Assembly (NCBI GenBank): GCA_022428035.1
Contig: JAKMDG010000542.1
Coordinates: 1-5,552, forward strand
Length of the DNA stretch: 5,552 bases
Reading direction: 5' to 3'
Source of the DNA: Longimicrobiales bacterium
GTDB taxonomy: Bacteria; Gemmatimonadota; Gemmatimonadetes; Longimicrobiales; Gaopeijiaceae
Shown here: in pieces, positions 1-5,552 of the stretch
How the letters are laid out: every line of letters starts with the position of its first letter
Position numbering within the stretch: the stretch's first letter is position 1
Notes under the pieces: generated by a model
Databases searched by the model: none
What the model saw: the letters and a program-made list of their open reading frames with translations, nothing else
What the model was told of the DNA's origin: nothing
Program-made: the position numbers and the translations under genes

Positions 1-2
1 TA

Positions 3-291
3 GAGGGCTGGCGGGAGGGTGCCATAGGTGGGGCAGGTCTGACCCTGGGCCTCGAGCCTGACGAGTTGCGCACCGTGATGCCTGGGTCGCTCACCTTCAT
101 TCTTGCCGGCGGGCTGACCCCGGAGACCGTAGCGGAGTCCAGGGCACAGTACGGCCCTCACGTGGTAGATGTATCCTCAGGTGTCGAGCGGGCCCAGGGC
201 GTGAAGGATCCCGACCGGATCGACGCCTTCATCAGGGCGGCCCGGTCAAATGGTGAGACCGGGCGGTCTGCTTCCCAGATCGACAGTAGCC

Positions 292-308
<17 letters not shown>
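3..308 (+). CDS. trpF: Phosphoribosylanthranilate isomerase, C-terminal part (5' end outside window)
   Basis: This is the C-terminal ~100 residues of TrpF, which performs the Amadori rearrangement of N-(5'-phosphoribosyl)anthranilate to CdRP in tryptophan synthesis (cytosolic TIM barrel). The frame is open from base 3 to the TGA at 306-308 with no start needed inside the window. Visible family signatures are a GGxG turn (GGAG, codons at about 30-41), the phosphate-binding ILAGGLTPETV segment (bases about 102-134), and VDVSSGVE followed by GVKDPDRI (about 165-221). The catalytic Cys and Asp lie upstream of the window and cannot be checked. Two oddities stand out: the usual Phe-Asp-Trp after the GGxG turn is replaced by a Leu-rich GLEPDEL stretch, and a ~20-residue Ser/Asp/His-rich tail follows the point (FIRAARSNG) where most TrpF proteins end. 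That tail overlaps the 5' end of trpB. Identity is fairly secure from the motifs and the trp context. Confidence 0.9.
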
Positions 309-1486
<1,178 letters not shown>

Positions 1487-1488
<2 letters not shown>

Positions 1489-1491
1489 GGA
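1487..1491 (+). promoter_or_regulatory. Ribosome binding site that fixes the TTG start at 1499
   Basis: GAGGA overlaps the trpB stop codon and lies 7 bases before TTG 1499, an ideal distance. It is only 2 bases from the out-of-frame ATG at 1494, which is too close and leads to a stop after two codons. The site therefore supports TTG 1499 as the real start of the HEAT-repeat gene. Confidence 0.65.
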
Positions 1492-1498
1492 CGATGCA

Positions 1499-3241
1499 TT
1501 GACCGATTCCGTGGGCGCCGCGAATCCGGCCGGCGATGGGATCGACTGGGATGATCAGTCTCTTCCGGTCGAAGAAGCTCGTTCATTGTTCGTCGCCCTC
1601 GGCAAGGCGTTCCGCGCCTATCAGCTTTATGACGAGAACAACCCGGTCCGCCAGCGATTCGTCGACACCCTCCGCGGTGAGTTCTCGGGGCTCTGGGGAG
1701 AGCTCGAGAGCCTGATCGTCACCATCGACGAGGATCATATCTATCTCGGCGGCGCCGAGGTCTATGCGTCGGAATCCCGGAACGATTCGCTGGCGTTTCT
1801 TTTCTTCAAGGATGGCGTTCGAGAGCTGACCTTTCTTCCGGGTATTGAGACGCACGAACTCGATCACTTTCTCGGGGTCCTTCAGAAGGTTCGAAAGCTC
1901 GTCCCGGAAGGGGACGATCTGCTGACCGTGCTGTGGGAAGAAGAGCTTCAGTACTTGAGGTATCAGTACATAGATCTCCTGGCAGAAGGGGTGGCACTGC
2001 CCGAGGCTGGAGCTGGGAACACGGGGCAGGAGCTTCAGGCCGCGCTCAGTGCCGAAGACGAAGAGATCGCAGCTCAGGAGGAGGTCGCCGCGACTGGGCA
2101 GGCCGCGGCGCAGGACACGCCGAAGGCGGTCTCCCAGGATGACTTCAATCCGACGCTGTATGCCCTGGATCGGCGCGAAATGGAAACGCTTCGCGCTGAG
2201 CTTCAAAAGGAGATCGAGCGCGATACCCGAGCGGACGTGCTCAAAGCGTTGTTCGATCGGCTCGAGGAGTCCGCCAACCGGGAGCGTCAGTCCGAGATCC
2301 TCGGCATCCTGGAGACCCTGCTCCCCAACTTCCTGAGCCGCGGCGGCCTGGTCGCCGCAACGAACGTGCTCAAGGAGCTTCGTATGCTCGAACAAAGCCA
2401 GGGCTCGTTCGATGAGCACCGGCTCTCCGAGAGCCGACGAATCGTCGACAGCATCAGCGCCCCTGATGCAATCGAAGAGCTACTGCAGGCCTTGTATCTG
2501 GGCACCATACGTGTGTCTTCGGCTCAATTGGGGGAGTTCCTCGGATTCCTTCGGGGGGGCGCGCTGGCGCCGCTGCTGCGTGCGTCCGAGTCGATGGACC
2601 ACAGACAGTTACAGGATGTGCTCCGCGTATCGGTACAAGGCATCGCAAGCCAGAATCGGGAAGCCCTGATACAACTTCTCGAGGACGATGACCCGCTGAT
2701 CTTGGCGGCTGCGGCTAAGCTGGTTGGCGATATGCAGGTCGTCGAGGGTGCGGTACAGCTCTCTGCCCTGCTGAGACACGACGAACCGCCTGTCCGCCTG
2801 GCCGCCATCGAGGCAGCCGTGGCGATCCGGGCGTCGACGGTGGCGAGCTCGCTGGAGCCGATCCTCCGTGACCAGGACCGTGACGTTCGGATTGCGGCGG
2901 CGAAGGCGCTCGGTGAGCTGCGCTACTCGCCCGGGGCGGGGTCCTTGTCGGATGTCATCAAGAGCAAGCAGATCCGGCAGGCGGATATCGCAGAAAAAGT
3001 GGCGGTCTTCGAGGCGTTCGGTCGGACCGCCGGTGAGAGTGGGGTCGCGCTTCTGGGCGATCTCCTGAACAAGAAGGGGTTCCTCGGAAAGCGGGAGTCG
3101 TCGGAAATACGAGCGGCGGCAGCCCTTGGTCTCGGACAGATCGACACTGCGACTGCGCGCGCTTCCCTGGAGGCGGCGACTCAGGATGAAGATCCTGTCG
3201 TGCGTAGCAATGTGAATCGCGCGCTGCGACCGGAGGGGTGA
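1499..3241 (+). CDS. HEAT-repeat protein with N-terminal module shared with the downstream HD-GYP protein
   Basis: This is an uncharacterised 580-residue soluble protein with no signal peptide or membrane segment. Residues ~25-160 form an alpha/beta module: a helix with RAYQLYDENNPV at 39-50, strands around LIVTIDEDHIYLGGAEVY, then DSLAFLFFKDGVRELTF (96-112), ELDHFLGVL (120-128) and LLTVLWEEELQYLRY (141-155). Residues ~164-215 are an Ala/Glu/Gln-rich, probably disordered linker. Residues ~220-385 are charged and helical. Residues ~386-580 carry HEAT/PBS-lyase-like repeats, seen as recurring DDDPLILAAAAKLVG, DEPPVRLAAIEAA, DRDVRIAAAKALGEL, EIRAAAALGLGQI and DEDPVVRSNVNRAL. HEAT solenoids bind proteins, so a scaffold or adaptor role is plausible; no catalytic motif is visible. 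TTG is chosen because it is the first start in frame after the trpB stop and has GAGGA at the right distance; GTG 1511 is an alternative. The gene lies 10 bases after trpB and 1 base before the HD-GYP gene, so it is probably cotranscribed with both. The function is unknown; a partnership with the HD-GYP protein is inferred. Confidence 0.85.
   Translation: MTDSVGAANPAGDGIDWDDQSLPVEEARSLFVALGKAFRAYQLYDENNPVRQRFVDTLRGEFSGLWGELESLIVTIDEDHIYLGGAEVYASESRNDSLAFLFFKDGVRELTFLPGIETHELDHFLGVLQKVRKLVPEGDDLLTVLWEEELQYLRYQYIDLLAEGVALPEAGAGNTGQELQAALSAEDEEIAAQEEVAATGQAAAQDTPKAVSQDDFNPTLYALDRREMETLRAELQKEIERDTRADVLKALFDRLEESANRERQSEILGILETLLPNFLSRGGLVAATNVLKELRMLEQSQGSFDEHRLSESRRIVDSISAPDAIEELLQALYLGTIRVSSAQLGEFLGFLRGGALAPLLRASESMDHRQLQDVLRVSVQGIASQNREALIQLLEDDDPLILAAAAKLVGDMQVVEGAVQLSALLRHDEPPVRLAAIEAAVAIRASTVASSLEPILRDQDRDVRIAAAKALGELRYSPGAGSLSDVIKSKQIRQADIAEKVAVFEAFGRTAGESGVALLGDLLNKKGFLGKRESSEIRAAAALGLGQIDTATARASLEAATQDEDPVVRSNVNRALRPEG
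3232..3236 (+). promoter_or_regulatory. Ribosome binding site for the HD-GYP gene
   Basis: GGAGG, inside a GGAGGGG run at the end of the HEAT-repeat gene, lies 6 bases before GTG 3243. It supports the GTG start and indicates efficient re-initiation directly after the HEAT gene stop (TGA 3239-3241). Confidence 0.7.
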
Positions 3242-3242
3242 C

Positions 3243-4661
3243 GTGACCGAACTGAACCATCAGGAGGTCGGTCGCAAGCTCCTCACCGCGGTCTTCGGAG
3301 CTCTGAGCGCGCTCAAGCTGTATCCAATTGAAAACGACACTGTTCAGCAGGCCCTTACAGAGCTGCATACGCTGGTCGCTCAGGTTCTGGAGCAGGAAGG
3401 AGCGGCCGAGGTCCGCGTTGTTGGGGACTTCTTCTTTCTGAATGAAACCCGGCTCCGGCTCGACCTCACGAATTTTGCGTCGTTTGGTGCGTTTGCCCGT
3501 GCGCTCAACGACCACGGCATCGGAGCCGTCGAGATCGTTCATGGCATGAAGCGCGACGAGTGGGCACCGTTCCTGGCGATGCTCCTCCGGCCCGCTGCTG
3601 CTGAGGACGCTTTTGGTGGGTTCGAGCAACGGTTCGCGCAGGCGCCGGTCACGCACATCTCACTGCGGCCGGCCACTGAGATCGAAGAGCCGCAGGACGA
3701 CGAGGAGGCGTTGACCGCCGCCAAGCGGACGTACGCTCAGTCGGTCAAGGTGGCGCGGGACGTGATGGAGGACATGCGGGTCGGGAAGGCTGTGAATGTC
3801 CGCAAGGTGAAGCGCTCGGTTCAGGGCATCGTCGACCAGGTGCTCTCTAACGAGTCGTCCATGGTCACGATGACGACGCTCCGGGACTTCGACGAGTACA
3901 CGTTCACCCACTCCGTGAACGTCTCGATCTTCTGCGTGATCATCGGTCAGCGGCTGGGGCTTGATCGTCTTCAGCTGTATGAACTTGGCCTGGGCGCCCT
4001 CTTCCACGATGTGGGGAAGCAGCGGCTTTCCGCCGACGTGATCAACAAGGCCGGGGCACTGACCGACGAAGAGTGGGCAATGCTCAAGGGACACCCGACC
4101 GAGGGGCTACTCCTTCTGTTTCAGGTGCACGGCTTCGCGGATGTGCCGTACCGTCAGATGCTCATGGCGTACGAACATCATATGAAGGTCGACCTGACCG
4201 GGTATCCGCAGAGTCGGCGCCAGCGGGAGCCGACCCTGTTCTCACGGATCGTCGCCGTGGCCGACGCCTTTGACGCAGGGACGTCCGTGCGCAGCTACCA
4301 GCACCAGCCGTGGCCGCCCGACGCCGTGCTCAGGGAGATGCGCGATGAACCCAAGCGAGGGTTTGACACGCTGATCGTCAAAGTCCTCATCACGGCCACC
4401 GGTGTATATCCGGTGGGCACGCTCGTCATTCTCGATACTCACGAGCTCGCCGTTGTGGCCAAGGTCAACCCGGATCCGAATCTGCTCCACCGGCCGATCG
4501 TCCGTGTCATCTCCGATCCGGTCGGCCTCCCGCTCTCCGAGCCCAAGACGATCGATCTGGCCGCGAATGACCCCGCGACGGGCCGCGCGGCGCACGAGAT
4601 CATCAAGACGACCGACGCGAACAAGTACGGGATTCGAGTCAGCGACTACCTCCTTACATGA
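3243..4661 (+). CDS. HD-GYP domain phosphohydrolase with N-terminal sensor-like module
   Basis: This is a 472-residue cytosolic protein. Residues ~10-116 form a module (LKLYPIEND, VRVVGDFFFLNETRLRLDL, HGIGAVEIVHG, EWAPFLAMLL) that matches the pattern of the upstream HEAT protein N-terminus. A charged linker (~145-210) leads to an HD-GYP domain: His223 in FTHSVNVS, His255/Asp256 and Lys259 in FHDVGK, His284 in KGHPTEG, His312/His313 and GYP at 320-322, and Asp341 in VADAFDA. These are the metal ligands of the family, whose studied members hydrolyse cyclic-di-GMP or 3'3'-cGAMP. Tyr occupies the place of the extra Glu ligand of trinuclear enzymes, so a binuclear centre is expected. The GYP motif is divergent: HHMKVDLTGYP where HHERxDGxGYP is usual, and RSYQ replaces RPYR. 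Residues ~385-440 form the C-terminal extension common in this family (GVYPVGTLVIL). There is no receiver or GGDEF domain. GTG 3243 has a good ribosome binding site, and the stop overlaps the trpA ATG. Phosphodiesterase activity is probable but unproven. Confidence 0.92.
   Translation: MTELNHQEVGRKLLTAVFGALSALKLYPIENDTVQQALTELHTLVAQVLEQEGAAEVRVVGDFFFLNETRLRLDLTNFASFGAFARALNDHGIGAVEIVHGMKRDEWAPFLAMLLRPAAAEDAFGGFEQRFAQAPVTHISLRPATEIEEPQDDEEALTAAKRTYAQSVKVARDVMEDMRVGKAVNVRKVKRSVQGIVDQVLSNESSMVTMTTLRDFDEYTFTHSVNVSIFCVIIGQRLGLDRLQLYELGLGALFHDVGKQRLSADVINKAGALTDEEWAMLKGHPTEGLLLLFQVHGFADVPYRQMLMAYEHHMKVDLTGYPQSRRQREPTLFSRIVAVADAFDAGTSVRSYQHQPWPPDAVLREMRDEPKRGFDTLIVKVLITATGVYPVGTLVILDTHELAVVAKVNPDPNLLHRPIVRVISDPVGLPLSEPKTIDLAANDPATGRAAHEIIKTTDANKYGIRVSDYLLT
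4658..4661 (+). other. ATGA stop/start overlap coupling trpA to the HD-GYP gene
   Basis: The trpA ATG (4658-4660) overlaps the HD-GYP stop TGA (4659-4661). The 20 bases upstream contain no purine-rich Shine-Dalgarno (they read pyrimidine-rich, CTACCTCCTTAC), so trpA translation probably depends on ribosomes terminating at the HD-GYP stop and re-initiating. Confidence 0.85.
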
Positions 4662-5431
4662 TCTCGTCTGTCCTCGCTGCCCGGCGGAACGATGGTCGAG
4701 CGGCGCTGATTCCGTACGTCACTGCGGGTCACCCGTCGGCTGATTCCACGGTCCCCGTTCTGACGGCGCTTGCGGACGCGGGGGCGGACATCATCGAGCT
4801 TGGCTTACCCTTCTCAGATCCACTCGCCGACGGGCCTACGATCCAGAGGTCGTCGTTCACGTCGCTCAAAAATGGCACGACGGTCGAGGGCGTGCTCGCC
4901 GACCTGGCGCGTTTTCGGGCCGAACGCGATACGCCCGTGGTGCTCTTCACGTACCTGAATCCACTGCTGCGCTATGGCGTGGATGATTTTCTTACCGATG
5001 CCGCCAAAGCTGGAGCCAACGGGCTGCTTCTGACCGACCTGCCCTTCGGGGCCGACCCGCAGCTCGAGGGTGCCGTGGCACAGAGTCCTCTCGACTTCAT
5101 TCGGCTGGTCGCGCCGACGACGGAGGCGGATCGGATTCCCGAGATCGCTGAAGGTGGTTCGGGCTTCCTGTACTATATCTCTCGCACCGGCGTGACGGGT
5201 GCCCGAACGGAGTTGCGTCAGGACCTCGCAGAAGAGGTGGAGGCGCTGCGCGCACACGTCGGTCTGCCGGTCGCGGTGGGCTTCGGAATCTCGACGCCCG
5301 AGCAGGCGCGTGAGGTCGGGGCGATCGCTGACGGTGTGGTGGTCGGTAGCGCGCTGGTGCAGATCCTCGACGAACATGGTGTCGAGGCGGGCGCCCGCTT
5401 CCTCGCAGAACTGCGCGCTGCTCTGGACTGA
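4658..5431 (+). CDS. trpA: Tryptophan synthase alpha chain
   Basis: TrpA is the TIM-barrel subunit that cleaves indole-3-glycerol phosphate to indole and glyceraldehyde-3-phosphate and channels the indole to TrpB. It has 257 residues (E. coli 268). Catalytic residues are intact: Glu47 in IIELGLPFSDPLADGP (E. coli Glu49) and Asp58 in the same block (E. coli Asp60). Other family blocks are PYVTAGHP (19-26), FTYLNPLLRYG (97-107), TDLPF (126-130), APTT (152-155), YYISRTGVTGAR (172-183, the flexible loop), the phosphate-binding GFGIS (208-212) and VVVGSALV (227-234). The N-terminus is slightly short but reaches the first helix. Its partner trpB lies about 3.2 kb upstream behind two unrelated genes, which is unusual for this pair. 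It is the last + strand gene of the cluster, ending 13 bases before a convergent gene. Confidence 0.97.
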   Translation: MISSVLAARRNDGRAALIPYVTAGHPSADSTVPVLTALADAGADIIELGLPFSDPLADGPTIQRSSFTSLKNGTTVEGVLADLARFRAERDTPVVLFTYLNPLLRYGVDDFLTDAAKAGANGLLLTDLPFGADPQLEGAVAQSPLDFIRLVAPTTEADRIPEIAEGGSGFLYYISRTGVTGARTELRQDLAEEVEALRAHVGLPVAVGFGISTPEQAREVGAIADGVVVGSALVQILDEHGVEAGARFLAELRAALD

Positions 5432-5444
5432 TCGTGGCGCGCTG

Positions 5445-5552
5445 TTAGGCCTCGCTGGCTGCCGAGTCATCGGCTGAAAGCCGCTCAAGCAGTTCAGGGT
5501 CCGGGGACACGAACAGAGTTTGCACGCGGTCGGGCACCACCGAGCCCGGGGC
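5445..5552 (-). CDS. C-terminal end of an unidentified protein (5' end outside window)
   Basis: The complement is open from the window edge (5552) to a TAA at 5447-5445, giving 35 residues that end a protein. The visible part reads as a compact segment containing VVPDRVQTLFVSPDPELLERL, followed by a Ser/Ala/Asp-rich tail ending SEA. Third codon positions are almost all G or C, as in the trp genes, which supports real coding. The segment is too short to assign a family, and no motif was recognised. It converges on trpA with 13 bases between the stops, too little room for a separate intrinsic terminator in the gap. Confidence 0.6.
   Translation of the reverse strand, partial: APGSVVPDRVQTLFVSPDPELLERLSADDSAASEA

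Noticed and set aside
1494..1502. ATG at 1494 as the start of the HEAT gene
   Set aside because: It is out of frame with the long coding region, stops after two codons and sits only 2 bases from the GAGGA site.
1583..2419. 278-residue open frame on the - strand inside the HEAT gene
   Set aside because: It lies fully antisense to a gene with HEAT-repeat protein features and good codon use. Its own sequence shows no family motif, and long antisense frames are common in high-GC coding DNA.
2958..3656. 232-residue open frame on the - strand spanning the HEAT/HD-GYP junction
   Set aside because: It crosses two well-supported + strand genes, has no ribosome binding site or motif I can recognise, and has the composition of an antisense shadow.
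5471..5483. Short inverted repeat CGGCT-GAA-AGCCG downstream of trpA
   Set aside because: The 5-base stem has no following T run on either strand and lies inside the - strand coding region, so it is too weak to call a terminator.
4814..5488. 224-residue open frame on the - strand across trpA
   Set aside because: It is antisense to trpA, whose motifs are certain, and is in a different frame from the genuine - strand gene ending at 5445. The translation is Arg/His-rich, as expected of a shadow frame.

Overview
The window looks like a piece of a high-GC bacterial chromosome with tightly packed, translationally coupled genes. The content is a tryptophan-biosynthesis cluster in the order trpF - trpB - [HEAT-repeat protein] - [HD-GYP protein] - trpA, all on the + strand. 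The 3' end of an unidentified gene on the - strand follows. Strong G/C at third codon positions, GTG and TTG starts, and HEAT and HD-GYP proteins of this style would suit Gemmatimonadota or a myxobacterium-like deltaproteobacterial lineage. This is an inference from style; no marker gene here settles the phylum.

Layout: bases 1-308 hold the C-terminal third or so of phosphoribosylanthranilate isomerase (TrpF), cut by the window edge. It overlaps the start of trpB (tryptophan synthase beta), which ends at 1488. Ten bases later, at 1499, a TTG-initiated gene begins for a 580-residue protein with a novel-looking N-terminal module and C-terminal HEAT repeats. One base after its stop, a GTG-initiated gene (3243-4661) encodes a 472-residue protein with an N-terminal module related to that of its neighbour, followed by an HD-GYP phosphohydrolase domain. 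Its stop codon overlaps the start of trpA (tryptophan synthase alpha, 4658-5431) as ATGA. A convergent gene on the - strand ends at 5445, only 13 bases past the trpA stop. There is no gene-free stretch longer than about 15 bases, no RNA gene, no mobile element and no CRISPR array.

How the genes work together: TrpF converts N-(5'-phosphoribosyl)anthranilate to CdRP. TrpA and TrpB, as an alpha2beta2 complex, perform the last two steps (indole-3-glycerol phosphate to indole, then indole plus serine to tryptophan). All catalytic residues visible in TrpB and TrpA are intact. The notable feature is that trpB and trpA, whose products normally form a 1:1 complex and whose genes are usually adjacent, are separated by about 3.2 kb carrying two apparently regulatory or signalling genes. 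These share a homologous N-terminal domain and are wired into the same translational cascade. The likely candidate for something new is this HEAT/HD-GYP pair: a two-protein module in which one partner carries a helical-repeat scaffold and the other a possible cyclic-di-nucleotide phosphodiesterase with a partly degenerate GYP motif.
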